Assembly: GCA_001574975.1 (NCBI GenBank)
Contig: KQ965735.1
Span: 138,204-202,203, forward strand
Reading direction: 5' to 3'
Source of the DNA: Gonapodya prolifera JEL478
Taxonomy: Eukaryota; Monoblepharomycota; Monoblepharidomycetes; Monoblepharidales; Gonapodyaceae
DNA length: 64,000 nucleotides
Shown here one piece after another: positions 50,508-62,818 of this stretch. The notes beneath the pieces are model-generated. The model had not been told where the DNA came from. It did not search any database and worked only from the letters and a program-made list of their open reading frames with translations. Position 1 is the stretch's first letter, and every line of letters begins with the position of its first letter. The position numbers and the translations under genes were made by a program.

Positions 50508-50713
50508 TTTACGAGCCTTCGCAAACCCTACCCCAGTACGATCACATACACATTTACATGCAACAATGCGCTTGAACGCTTTAAGAATTAAACTAGACTA
50601 GACCTGGCGGTCCTGGCGTTACCGGCAAAATTGGCAAGGTTTCATTTCTTCATTTCTGCCGATCAGGACTCCCCTTCCGCCGATCGGAACTTTTTCGAAC
50701 TATCTCGTACCAA
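50508..50713. promoter_or_regulatory. Bidirectional promoter, DUF4211 gene / TmcB-like gene
   Basis: 206 bp lie between divergent starts. There are two adjacent TTTCATTTCTTCATTTC-like pyrimidine stretches near 50640. The regulatory role is inferred from position only. Confidence 0.35.
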
Positions 50714-53700
50714 ATGGATTCGCGCAGAATCTCGGTGTCGTTCGTTGATAGCAATGCGCTTGGCGCAGACAACGGGAACGCTTCCGTCTCGCTGGATCCC
50801 GGAGATCCGGGGGGCAAGGCGGGAGATGTAGAGCGATATCTTCCAGAGCATCTCGCGATCCCTTCGGGAATGCCGCAAGACGCGATGCAATCGAATCAGC
50901 CAAGTCTAATGCGACCAAGCATGTCCAGCGGGAAGAAGGCAACAAAGAAGGAGGTGCGTCGAATCCAACGTTGCTGGGTAGCGAATCATGTCAAGTCACG
51001 ATCTTTGGCGGAATCGTAGCGTGATCGCTTGGCTGGGCAGACAAGGCAATCGCGCCTCGAACAGACCGTCTTTTCGCTTGTACAAAGCTTAGCAGCCGGT
51101 AAGTACACCACGTTTCCCCGCTCACACGTACACATGTTGATTATATCCATCCAACGTCAGGCAACGAGATCCCGATCTCAGTCGCTCTCCTGCTTGTCTT
51201 TCTTGAAGATATTCAGCTCCTATACTACAGCTGGAATCCAGCACAAGTTGCCGATGCTTCATCATGGGCGGAATATATCTGGAATCCTCTTCTGCTACGC
51301 CCCTCTTCAGATCAATATTCCTCATTCCTTGTCGTATTTGCCATCGCCCTTGCGCTTGCATTAGCGCTTCCAGCTACGACTGCTCTTGTCGCCGCCGGAC
51401 TACAGGGTAAAAAGACTGCCGGTGTCCTAGATTGGTTAAGGTTCATCGCGTATGCTTCAGGTGGGATGCTTCCCATTAACTCCAAGGGCCTTAATTTAAC
51501 CCATGTTCTGTGTCATTCGCACTCTGCGCTGTACCCTTTGCGCTCCGCGCTGTTCCTCTGTGATACCAGTGGGACCGCTCTTCATTCCAATCCTCACTGC
51601 GCTCCTCGATGTGTTCAACTGCAACGGTGGGCATCTTGCCCTCTACCCTAGTGTCACTTGCTTTGGAGGAATAGATCACATTATACCAGCCATACTCTCA
51701 GGTTCGTAGAAACAGCTGAAGTCGCCTCATGTGTGTACGTCTTTCTGATGTCTTGCACCCCACAACCAGCCTTGGGGCTACTTCTGTTCATACCATCAGC
51801 ACTGTTTTACCGTCTCCTACTCGTAGACAACAATCCCCGTGTTTCTTCTAAAAATGCTCTGGCCAAGTCACATGGGCGAACTGATTTTCTTGCGCTTATC
51901 GTGAAGATCGTCATCGTCTGTGTGTACGAGTTCGCCCAAAATCCGAGCATGCAATTGGGGATTCTCCTTGCTGGAATGGCGGTATGTTTATGAAGCCCGT
52001 TTGCCAGTCTCCCACATCGCTCTCACATGTGACATTTAAGGTCATTCTCAAGGAAGGACTCACCAAGCAACCCTATTACTGCGAGCTGGTTCAGTATTTG
52101 AGAAACGGAATTTGGATGGCAGCCTTTTTATCCGTAAGCAGTTGTTTCAACGGGAGAAAGGTGCTGTCACCTAAATATTGGATCCGTAGGCACTGTTCTC
52201 TCTCTGCACATACGTCACTTCAACCGCGCACCCAGTTCCTCGCGCTCTGCTTATCATATCAATTCCAATCGGGCTCGCACTTGGTGTCGGTTTGACTATT
52301 CTATCTTTTCGCCTTGTTACCAGGAGGGTGTACGCTAGGTTCCGCCAAACAGTTGAGAAAGCTGCAGAGACATCGGAGGGTGGTTTGCATGTATTCACTC
52401 GTGTTCAGCGTGAAGCCAGCATCAAGGATGGTGGATGGGCGGGTGTCGGAAAACTGGCAGACATCGTGCATAGGTCTGCGTTAGTTCCGTTATACAATAT
52501 GCTCTTGACGTCACTGACATCGCCTTTCCTCATGCGACCTGATGATGTACAGCATTGAGCATGTAACCACAACAAAAATTAAGGAAGATGTAAGTCCTAG
52601 AAATCTCTCGAGTTGGATGCCTTTCCCTTATGTGTCTGCACAACCGTTAGCCACCCATATTCGCCGGATCACATGAAGTCGAAGTACGGCACTTTTTCAA
52701 TGTCGTCGCATTCATCGATTGTCATTCATCGTTGATTACTGCAGATGGCTTGTCGTTTCGTCCGCTATGCGGGGCCAAACACTCGCGCACTGTTGCTTAT
52801 GCGGGAGATTTTCGCAGCCGGTCAACTCCAGTTCGCACGGGACGGTCACGTTCTCGCATCGGCGGCGATGTATCTCATGGCCTTTGCCCCAGTCGATGAA
52901 GGTGCTGCGGCAGCTTTGGCTATCGAGAGTGGACTCCAAGCTGCCCTCGAATCGAATGCAGAGAGAGCAGAGGATATCTTGGACACACTCGCGAACCGCC
53001 CGACGCCCATCGATGCAAGATACCTTGCTTTTTTGTAGGTGTTGCGGTACGACCGATCGCGATTCAACACGTCCTTTAATTGACTACAAAAGATGCGAAA
53101 AGACATTGGACCAGAGTGAACAATCAAAGGAGGCAAATCAGAGTGCTTTGAATGTCTCTTCCTATGTGGAAATGCTCAGGTGAATAACTGAATTGGTTAG
53201 ACCCATCGACACTCTTCACGCTTTCATCACAGTCAAGAAAAGCATGCAAAAGCGATACACGTTCAAGCGCTCAATGAACTAAAAGGTTCAATGTTCTTTC
53301 CGAACTTTTACAAACTCATTAACTTACTCTTCTTCTCTTAACCTTCGCTAGCTTATTGGACCCGGGTTCGGCGTGGCGTCACGACGGCCAAGGACTTCGA
53401 AACTTTCCCATCATACTTACCTGGAATCGCTGGCACCGTACAGCGTGCTCACGATAATTATAAAAAGCTTATCGATAGATTTCCGAAATCGAAGGTGAGG
53501 CGCGTTTGTTGGGGATGACCGAGCTGCAGCTAACAACATGTTACAGAATATTCTGCGTCTATATGCTCAATTTTACGCTACACTGCTGACTGACTCGGAA
53601 GAAAGTCGCAAGTTTATGCTGCTTGCGGATGATCTTGATACCAACGATGTGGACGAGGCCGCATCCGGATATGACGTTGACGCCCCGCCAATTGAAGAGT

Positions 53701-56700
53701 ACGAGAAGAAGGACTTCTCCGGATCTCCCATCAGCCCCACGACAACTTTGAAAGGTCGACCTTCACTAACAGCTCAAGTAGAAATGAAAAAAGTCGATTC
53801 ACAGGAATCGGTGTCGATTGATGCGCAGGGGCAAGAAGCACATGTCGAACCTGAAAGCGAAAACGAACACCAAGAGTATGCAGACTTCTCCGCTCCTCCC
53901 AAGCAGCGATCCAGTCCTCCCAAAAGGCCACCCGTAACTGGAATGTTTATCACGAGTCAGTTTAGGGCTTCCAGCTCTCACGGCGGAACTAGCGACACCA
54001 GCGAATCTCGCGAGGTCCGTCGAGCCAAAGCGATGCGACAAGAATTTCAAAGAAGGGTCCGCGCACTGCCTGAGATGTATGACAAACGGCTCCGAGTCCT
54101 TTCAGCCCTATGTCTCGCCATTGCAGTATTGAGTCTCGTGTATTCGAACACAACTTTTGACACACGTGAGCGTAGACATCCACTTTGAAACGATTCGGAC
54201 ACTCACTTTTGCTTACAGTTCAGAACCAAGTCGCTGACTTCTTGTTATCCACCGAAATCGGGCGATATGCAATGATGATGATACAAGGTGAAATCGACTT
54301 GTCTTGCACACACAAAGGGAATGACCGATGTGATCCTCTCCAATAAAGCCGTCCGACTGATGACCACATTCGGAAGCCGAGGAGACGCTCAAAGGTTCAA
54401 TTATTGGCATGATAAGCTTTCTGAAGTGGATATTAGGTGAGCTTGGAGCACCTTCCTTCATCCACAATCAGAAGTAGAAGAAATTTTCAAAAGGTTCTTT
54501 AATGCTGCCAAGTCCTATCTGGTGCCTAGAAGTGGTTTCACAACAGGGATCTCAAGAGTGTTCATGTACGACTCGATTCCGCACAATAATACGGGACTTC
54601 TTTCCGTCAGACCGAACACTTACTATAAAAATCAATTTGTGGGTGACTGAGATGACTCGCCTGCTATCTGCTCTCCTGAAGTTTTCGTATAATGCACCAG
54701 GAACTTGCGAAATCGCTAACGACATCCTCCCAAAGACTGTTGAAGCATGGTATGCTATTTCTAGGTATCCGTATGATTCCCAGGGAATTAACTGTGTTGC
54801 CAGACATTTCGTATTTCCAGACTGTTCCTCCAACCACTGACATAAACGCACGGTTCTTCTTCGGTGTGTGTCACTTCTCTTGTACTCTCACACAAGTCAA
54901 CTCAATTTTCTATGCAGATAATATGGAGACAATCGGCACTGGCCTCAAGAGTGAGTATTGCCATTGTTTTGTGTAGTGACTACGACTTTATATACTTTAT
55001 TAGATCTCGCATCAACCGGACAGAATACTTTCATCTCGGACGTTACTAGCCAGACCACCATCTTATGGGTGCGTTTTAAAACGTCCACGGAATGCTCGCA
55101 GGTATTGATCCCGTTATTGGAACACAAAGCTTCTACTAGGGTGTTCAGTGGCAGTGGCCATTGCTATGGGAGCTTTTGTATTGTTTCCGTTGTTCTTTGA
55201 GACCAAAAAGTTGCAAGTGCGGTACTTCAAGGTGCGTACACTTACTATGATTCACAGAACACAAATTAAACCAAAGATATCTAACAGATTATGAAATTGG
55301 TGCCCAAAAAGGCAGTGGATGAGATACTTCTCGTGTTGGATGAACAGGTAACAAATCTAAATCGAATATCCAAAAAGCACAGATGTGACTGCCGGTACAC
55401 CACTTTAGATTGAACTACTGACCGACGACATTGACAAAGCTCACCCGGTAAAACAAGAGAACCAGGGAGACTCCAGCGACTGGAAATCTATCGCAAACGC
55501 CACTGTTTCTTTGTTGTTCGTTGGCCTTTGCACTGTCGCTATTTTGATTCCTGCGCTTGCAAGACTCCCAAGTACGTTGAATGAAGAGAAATCGAAACCG
55601 CACACATTTACCCCCTTTCTAGTCAACATCAAGTTTGTCTCCATGGTAAATTACACCAACCAGAGGAAGTTTTGGACGGAAGCGGTGAAAGCATATTCGC
55701 ACGAAGTTCTCATCGGAGATGCCACCACCTGGATTCCGGGGAGGCCTGAATCAATTCTCGATGATGCGTACGTTCTGATGTTTTCCTTCTCAAAGGACAT
55801 GACTCACGAGCATCTATCCTGTAGCATTGTCCTGTATGACGCCATACACAAGAACAGTGTTACCGGACATGGAGGTGAGCGTTGCTTTTGATTCGACGGG
55901 GGAGCATTTCGTGACCGAGATGAGGCGTTTTCAGAAGTCGAAATTGAGCCCACTACTACGATTGATCTGATTTACTGGTTCGTTGTGTGACATAAGCACT
56001 TTACCGACGAACCTCATCGAAATCTATGTGGGGTTCTCCCACATAGGCTGACGGAAGATCTTGGCTGCATGCTCGCAAGCTGCGATCCGAAGGATCGGAA
56101 CTATAATGCAACCATCGGTATGCATATCATTACAATGTTTCCAATTCCCTCCTAATACCGCAATCCAAGGGTTTACATACAATGAAACTGTATCACCCTT
56201 GGATAACATGGTGAGCTTTGAATTCGATGTGTGGTGGAGGTCTTTGTTTTCAGCACATGGATTACTTACCCCTCCCCCCCTTTTCCCAAAAAGATTCCGG
56301 ACTTTTTGGAGAGAGCGTGAGTCGACCTTGACCTTGGCAGTCCCACACCTTTTCAACAGATGGTACCACTTAACTTTATCAGGCGATCATTCTCGCAAAT
56401 TAATGGAATGAAGGCAACTCAAAACTTTGCGGACGACAGACTTCGGTTTATGGAAGGTAGGATCAGTTGGTCTCCGAACAAAATGCATAGGTGCTCAACG
56501 TGCCTTTCGTTTGTAGAGATTTCTGTTGACATACAAGGAGGGCTTTATTTGATCGACACCCTCGTCTTGCAATCATACCTCCCGACTGGGAACGCCGTCG
56601 CGCAAAAGGCGTCTATCGGAATATTCGTAGTCTGCGTCGTTTCGTTTGCGGCTCTCTATATATTCAATTTTCAGCGGATGGCCCGGGCAAGGCAAATGGA

Positions 56701-56818
56701 AATGGAGGCACTCGTGAACCTCATCTATATGATCCCCCAATCTGTTGTGAACACAGTGCCCAAAATCCAGAGATTGATACAAAGCGGAGGGACCTCGATT
56801 GGCGATGATGACAACTAG
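50714..56818 (+). CDS. TmcB ('tiny macrocysts')-like multi-pass membrane protein
   Basis: This is the longest gene in the window, with well over fifteen short exons and roughly 1,500 residues. After a disordered start come many membrane helices, among them FLVVFAIALALALALPATTA, FLALIVKIVIVCVYEFAQNP and ALGVGLTILSFRLVTRRVYA. The spliced CFGGIDHIIPAILSG block follows the usual TmcB/TmcC pattern. Next is the TPR-like part: ACRFVRYAGPNTRALLLMRE, then a spliced YWTRVRRGVTTAKDFETFPS leading to YKKLIDRFPKSKNILRLYAQ. More membrane segments follow, including SIGIFVVCVVSFAALYIFNF near the end. TmcB/TmcC proteins were named in Dictyostelium and are numerous in ciliates and chytrids; a sensory or signalling role is suspected but unproven. 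The intron at ~51,462-51,567 carries a degenerate antisense copy of the hairpin repeat. Confidence 0.75.
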
Positions 56819-57096
56819 GTTGTGTATGCTCGAGCGAAAAATTAAGTAGCCTCGAAGTGAAAAAAGGAAGCAAGCGTATGTAGGAAGTGATGTTTCAACT
56901 AGAAAACTAAAGTGAAGGACATTGGAAAGGAGATTTTGCTTGTGCGCACTGATCTATTTTCAATCTTCTACAACAGCTCTCACAATTACCCAGGAACCAG
57001 AAACGTGAGGTAACAGGTCTCAACAATGAATTGCGAGGGAGAGCAAAGACGGAAAATGAATCATTAAGTCGGAGACAGGGGCGGAGTGGTCAGAGT

Positions 57097-57747
57097 TTAG
57101 TCGAAGAGACCTGTTGGAAACGTGTGGACGCTTAGTACATCGATTCCATTTCACGTTTCAAAGCGCCAACGTACCGAAACCCATGTCGTCGTCCTCCTCC
57201 TCCTCCTTCTTCTCCTCCTTTTTGGGTTTCTCCTCCTTCTTCTCAGCGGCGGCGGGGCCGGCAGCGGCAGGGGCAGCAGCGGCGGGCGCGGCGGCAGCAG
57301 GGGCAGAGCCAGCGGTGGGGATGGCGGAGAGCTTAGAGGCACCAGCGGCGATGAGCTAGAGCGAGGGGATGAAAGTTCGTTATGGTTGCAGAGAGTGCGA
57401 CCAGTCTAGGGGTACAAACCTCCTCGAGGTTCTTGCCCTTCAATTCCTTGATAAGGGTCTTGAGCTTGTCAGCGTCAGACTCAATGCCGACAGCAGAGAG
57501 GACACTCTCGATGTCCGAGGCGGACGGCGAGGCGTCTAAACCGAAGCCATGCTCATTAAAGGGAAGAAACAAAACATGTGTGACGATGTACTTACTTCCG
57601 CCGAGGACTGAGAACGCGTGGAGCCAACAGAGGAAAAAGATTGTGGGGAAAGTGCAGGAGGTCAGAACAGAAGAACGGCGGATTTCCCTATGATGCAATC
57701 GGCATGCACTACTAACCGAGGAGAAGGTAAGCAGCGACGTGTTTCAT
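57097..57747 (-). CDS. RPLP2: 60S acidic ribosomal protein P2
   Basis: The five exons are 57747-57717, 57607-57596, 57535-57420, 57355-57175 and 57110-57097; total 117 residues with all phases consistent. The product starts MKHVAAYLLLVLGGNASPSA, followed by SDIESVLSAVGIESDADKLK, an Ala/Pro hinge, a Lys/Glu run and the universal C-terminus DDDMGFGLFD. P1/P2 dimers form the ribosomal stalk that recruits translation GTPases. The second exon is only 12 nt (coding for VLGG with shared codons) and the last exon adds only the end of GLFD. The split-codon arithmetic makes the microexon firm. Confidence 0.96.
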
Positions 57748-58894
57748 TTCGGTAGATTGAGGGATTTACTTCGAGAAGCTGGTGAGAAAGAGAAATGATG
57801 GTTGGACGATCATCTCAAGTGAGCTGGCCGAATCAAACGAAAGCCCCGTCTTTTATCGTAGCGATGACTTGCGTTCCATTTCAAATCACCAATCGTTGTT
57901 TTGGAGGTGTGGTGTCCGGATTGCTGATTGGAAAGTGTCGAACACCGAAACCAACTTTTGCAAGGCATCCATCCATCCATCGCGCTGGTTTCCAAACGAT
58001 TCCGACGCTCCTGTTGCCTTCGCAGGCACTCACTTGATCTGCGCGCGCTCAAGATTTTAACGGAGTTCCGGCCGAGAGCGACTGAAAGGACCAACGACCA
58101 ATGTAAACAGTTTCGACTTTTGAACTCACTTTTTTCTTTGTTATTTGTACAATTAACCGCCACGTATTTGGTACGATTTCTCTCCAAATTTGCAATATTT
58201 GATACCGTTTCTCTCCAATAATGCTTCAGACGGTATCTGATTTGTTGTCATGTAATAAAGCTTGAAGAAAAGGTGAGACAGAAAGAAGATCCGATTTATA
58301 ATTTCAAATTTCCCGTCAGTCGCCCTGGGTCTCTCTGCTTTGGCGAAAAGAAAGTCTGCGGGGCGGAGCAAGATTTTCTGCCAAAAATTCGTGCACGGCC
58401 ACCAATTCAGGAAACGCAGAAATGCGTGCAGACTCCCATCGCCGCCATTGCGTTCCGCGCACGAGAATTTAACACCGAGGATCCCCCGAATGCGTGAAAA
58501 TCTGGAGGAATACTTCCGGCTTTTTGAACGAGTAAATGTGGACGAACGACAAAATAATTTGTCACCGTTTTCTCACCAATAAAATCTATCTTGAGCTCTG
58601 TTCTCTCCACTAATGCTCCAGATATTATCAGCGACGAGAGTCGTATAAAGTGTTGCACACGGGCAATGCGTCCAAGACAGATTCGGCAAAACTCTGTTTT
58701 CTCCAGAAAACTTAACCGCTGAATATTCTAAATTGGGCTCGTGCTTGCCGCTGGTGAAGACTGCCTTGCCTTGGACCGCACTTCACTCAGGTTTGCCTCG
58801 GTTTGGCTGCGGGTTTGGCTGGCCAACACACTATCACTTGGAAAATTCAATTGGAGTCTTCGGACGCACACAAAATACCCACGTCAACCGCACA
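57748..58894. promoter_or_regulatory. Divergent 5' region, RPLP2 / GET2-like, with degenerate repeat
   Basis: 1.15 kb between divergent starts. Two similar 22-bp stretches, TTCTCTCCAATAATGCTTCA and TTCTCTCCACTAATGCTCCA (plus GA in each), lie at about 58212 and 58602, 390 bp apart in direct orientation. On the minus strand both encode a related peptide pattern (S-x-AL-x-ER-x-x-(I/L)K followed by (F/I)GEK). This suggests a decayed duplicated segment. No intact gene is seen. Confidence 0.45.
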
Positions 58895-60510
58895 ATGTCC
58901 GCTGAGGGTAGCTCAAGCCCAGCAGCAGATGCCGCAGCTGCGCGACGAGAGGCCAGGCGGGCACGCATCCTTGCTGGTGGTGCAGACCGGCTCTCCAAGT
59001 TGACGCATACCTACACCGGCACTGCTCCTGAAAATGCTGCTGGAAGTGGAGAGGCGGGAGGTGGTGCCACCAGTGGAGCCGCGGATGGGGCAGCGAATGG
59101 AGGGGATGCGGGAGGAAGTCCTGGGCCAAAACTCTCTTCAACTGCAGACGAATCCCAGAACAAAAAGAAGGAGTCAGGAGCGGTTAATGCTACTGCAACG
59201 AATGCCGCTGCTAGAGTCGGGGCAGCAGGAGGAGGTCCTGCCGTTGGTGTTTCGAAAACCACAACTTCCACAACTTCGACCCCCCTCAAACCTGCCCAAC
59301 ATTTTCCTCCTACGTGGCCTCGGCCTTCTCTCGCTCCGGAATCAAAGGACCCTCTGCGCAGCGTTCAGTCGCCGTCATTCCCCCGCACACCTGGTTCTGC
59401 ACTCTCGCAACCCACTTCACGCGCGCGCGCCACCTCTGCTAATACCACCGACCCTTTCGCGTTTGTCGCACCGTCGAATATTGCCGCGGCGGACGCGATC
59501 TCCGGTGACCAAGATATCGACGTGACGCCTGCACAACTCGCATCCTTTATGCTGCCACCCGAGGGCTCGCCGCAAATGCCGGACCATTTGCCGGACCTTC
59601 AGGAACTGTTATCCACTCTTCTTGCTGGTGGCCCACCTGGTGCTGGGGGCACTCCCCTTCCCAACTTTGCTAGTCAACCGGGCTCAGGCCTTTCCACCCC
59701 GTTCGCACCTACACCTTCCTTCGGTAGCACGAGCCTTCTGGCATCACTCCTTCCCACCATCCTGCCCTCACTTTTCCCCAACCTCCCTCCTCCCCCATCC
59801 CGCATACTCGCAACCCACGTTGCCGAATCTTCGCGCCTGTGGCGCCGTCTGCACCTGGTCGTCGCCTTCCTCGCTTCACTCACTGTGCTGTGGGTCTTTG
59901 CGACGAGCACGGAGGTGGCGGAATGGGGACGCGGGGAGTCCGAGGACGGTGTAAACTCGCGGAAACAAGGCTGGGCCGAAGCCGTGGGAAGGGTGGCACG
60001 GCTGAGGGGAGGCGATATGGTTGTGGGGGATGTAGGCGTTGCTGCTGTTGGATATGTGAGTTGTGGTTTGTGAGGACGAACAGGGTCGTTGGAAGTTGTC
60101 ATGTTGTGCTGGAGACGGGACGAAAGGGGGGATTTACGCTATGATCTCACTGAAAACTCTCCACATCACCTCTTCACCTCTTCACCTCTTTTCCTCTCAG
60201 TCGATCTGGTTCCTGCTGCTAGCCCTCCAGTTCACCCTCCACGCCCTTCGAATCGGCTGGATCTCGGTATGTTGTTATGTCGGCCCTTGTTCGTTTCCTT
60301 CTCTGACCGAACCCCTGGTTTTCGCAGCTCACTCCACCCCCAGCAGCCTCAGGAACCGCCACCTCATCGGAGCCTTCTGCACTGACGACGATTCTTGGTC
60401 ACGGACCCACGATGCTCGGCATGATCATGGACGACCTTTCTGTCTTCGTGTTCACTTTGGGCCTGGCAATCGTGCTAGCCGGTATAGCGGGGGCAGTTGT
60501 GCTGGTGTGA
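58895..60510 (+). CDS. GET2: GET complex receptor subunit, Get2/CAMLG-like
   Basis: The three exons, 58895-60055, 60201-60266 and 60328-60510, give 469 residues. The cytosolic N-terminus has the basic motif AARREARRARILAGGADRLS, the Get3-binding pattern of Get2 (Arg-rich, then ILxxGxxRL). A long Ala/Gly/Ser/Pro linker follows. Three hydrophobic segments end the protein: LHLVVAFLASLTVLWVFA, then WFLLLALQFTLHALRIGWIS spanning exon 2, and VFVFTLGLAIVLAGIAGAVV. Get2 and Get1 form the ER receptor that inserts tail-anchored proteins delivered by Get3. The extended in-frame ORF upstream of 58895 (Met at 58733 by a non-ATG codon) is less likely to be coding. The linker is much longer than in yeast. 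Confidence 0.78.
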
Positions 60511-60728
60511 TTGTGTTTCATGCTCGGTGGAATGGCATCTCTAGATTAGTGGACGGCATTCGCGATGTACAAAGCTCGAGCAATGGGCTCCGCGCCCGCC
60601 CAGAATTGAACATGATTCATATTGATCGTTTGGAACAAGTGTCAGCGAAAACAAAAAAATCAAATGCAAAGCCAGCGTGTCTATGTATCGCAACGCAACC
60701 CGACAGACAATAACCGCGACCAACACCA

Positions 60729-62423
60729 TCACCCCCGACTCCGCAACTCCCTCACAGGGTACCGGTGCTCCAGCCCACTTTCTGTGCTATCCCTCCGTTT
60801 CCGCTTTCCCCCGCGGGTCTTTCGCTCATAATGCACCTCAGGCGCTTCCGCGCTCGCACTCCCGACCAGAGTCCCCGACCCAACAGACCCAGCCGACGCG
60901 GGAGACCTGGCGGACGAATCGTCGCCGTCGCTTCCATCCGTGCTTCCTCCCTCGCTGCCGTTGTCGTCCATGTCGGGCCTCCATTCCGAGTCACGGTGGT
61001 TCCCGTTCCTGTGCTGTTCAGTGACGGACCCCTCGTCCTCTTTGGCATCTTTGGCGGCATCCTCTTTCGCGTTCTTGCGCGTCCGCCGACCTCTCCGAAC
61101 CTTGTCCTCGGACTCGGTGTCGTCGTCGTCGTCCAGGCCCAGGTCCGATGTTTGGGGGTCGATGTAATTTGGACGCGGGTTGCGGGCGCGGGGCTCGTCG
61201 GTAAAGTTGGAGAAACTGGCTTGGAGCCGTGCGGCGGTCCGTGCAGCGCGTTCCAGACGCTGGGAGGAGCAACGTGTGTGGTGGGTGGGTGGGGATGGAT
61301 GGGGATGGGGAAGGGTGAAAAGTCCAAACGGAAAAGAAGGAGAGTGGAGAAAAAAACTGTTAGCTTCATTGCGACAAGAACCGTGACCATCTAATGCCCA
61401 CCCTCTGCTCGGCCTCGATTTCGTCGAGTCTCCGTGTCTGCTCCAACTCAATATCTTCCACTATTCGCGTCACCGCCTCCCGGAAGACAACCTCGGGCTT
61501 AGAGCGGGTGTTCTCTCGCAACCCCGAAACGAACGCGTGGAGGTCGTCCAGTGTCGTGGTGAGGACCGACCACCTGAGCGTGGGTGAGGGTGGGCACGCG
61601 AAAGAAAATGCGAGTGTGAGTGTATGGTGGGAACATCGTGTGCAAAAAAAAAATAAAAAAAGGTAACGATGGGAACGCACTTGCCGGTGGAGGTCTCTTT
61701 GTAAATACGGGTGGACCCTTTCAGGACCTGCAAGTACGTGTTCCCCTTGGCGTCCTTCCCCACGAGCACCAGTTCCAGCGGTGGTGGCTCGTCGTCGTCT
61801 TTCTTGGACTTTGGTTTCCCCCACCTTCCCTTTGGCGGTGCTGGTGTCTCTTCCCTCTTTTCTTCCACGACGCGGTGGCAGCCCGGGTGGTCTGTGGCTG
61901 CCCACTCGACCATACGCGCAAACAACTTGACTTTGGTCTTCATGGGAAGGGTGAAGAGAGAGGCGGGGGTTTCGAAGGTCCTTGGCATGGATGAGGCGAA
62001 GGGCGCGACGTCGAGACGGTAGTAGTCAATGGTTTGTGTCAGGAGGCGGGGCCAATGGCGGGGGCTGGAACGACGGGTGAACGGCACGATAGAATAGTAT
62101 GAGTGTCAGTAGAGGCGTTTGGGGGTTCTGTGGGGCAGGACGTACTCTGCGCGGCGTCTCCAGGTGAGTCCGAGGAGAATGATTGCCAGTCGTTGGAGGG
62201 TTTCGTTTTCGGGGTCACGCGAGTCAAACGCGGCCTCAAGTTTCTGTGTGGCCGCGAAGGGGAGAGAAGCATGAGCCAGCGAACCGAGGAAGGTTGGGCG
62301 AGGAGGGAATACGCAGCGTGGCGGTGATTTGTCGTTGGGATTACTCACCTCGACGTCAACCGTGAATCCGTCCATGAAAGACTCAAAATGCACACAGAAC
62401 ATGTATATAAATGCCGTTTCCCA
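60729..62423 (-). CDS. DDT/WHIM-like chromatin-remodelling factor (5' end unresolved)
   Basis: Exons read 62423-62349, 62243-62146, 62064 down, and three more to the stop at 60729-60731. Splicing gives WETAFIYMFCVHFESFMDGF, then KLEAAFDSRDPENETLQRLA and HWPRLLTQTIDYYRLDVAPF. After these come KTKVKLFARMVEWAATD and a WHIM2-like block: LELVLVGKDAKGNTYLQVLK, GSTRIYKE, GKWSVLTTTLDDLHAFVSGL. This order (DDT-like helices, then 'GxDxxGNxYW...G..RLY.E..GKW' strands) is seen in ISWI partners such as RSF1 and CECR2. The C-terminal third is acidic/basic low complexity with an AT-hook-like RRGRRTRKN. It may guide a nucleosome-spacing complex. The exon with the start codon must lie within 62424-62818; I could not choose it. 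Confidence 0.68.
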
Positions 62424-62818
62424 CTGAGAATTATCACGCCTCGTCAGAAATCACTGGACTGCGCGACATGCAAATGGCACGAACCATGTCCCTTGACGAC
62501 CCATTCCGCGACTGGCCCGACGCCCTGTGGACTTTCCCTGCAGTTTGTGTCTGGAGCGGAGCGTCCGTCTGGCGGATCGCCTGGACCTGGGAGCGAGGAG
62601 ACGCCGGTAAGACCGCAAGCAGCAATGCGCGACAAAGAGCGCGCTGATGCAAAAGGGAGCGCTCACGTCCGCAGTGTCCGCGTCTGTTGCGTCTGCGTGC
62701 GCCGCTGTGGCTGCGTCCATCGTTCTGCTGAATCAACGAGCGGGAGTGAGCAAGGGCAGCTGCGGTCACATAAGTTGCACACCTCCCTTTTGCGATCACT
62801 CCGCCGTCGATCCGCGCA
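62424..62818. promoter_or_regulatory. Divergent 5' region of DDT/WHIM gene and LRR gene
   Basis: About 395 bp that must contain the first exon of the minus-strand gene and the promoter of the LRR gene. The acceptor for the next minus-strand exon is at 62424-62425. Several donors are possible, so the promoter limits are not set. Confidence 0.4.

Noticed and set aside
60765-61394. 209-codon plus-strand frame
   Set aside because: Antisense of the acidic tail of the DDT/WHIM gene; hydrophobic appearance comes from antisense Asp/Glu codons.
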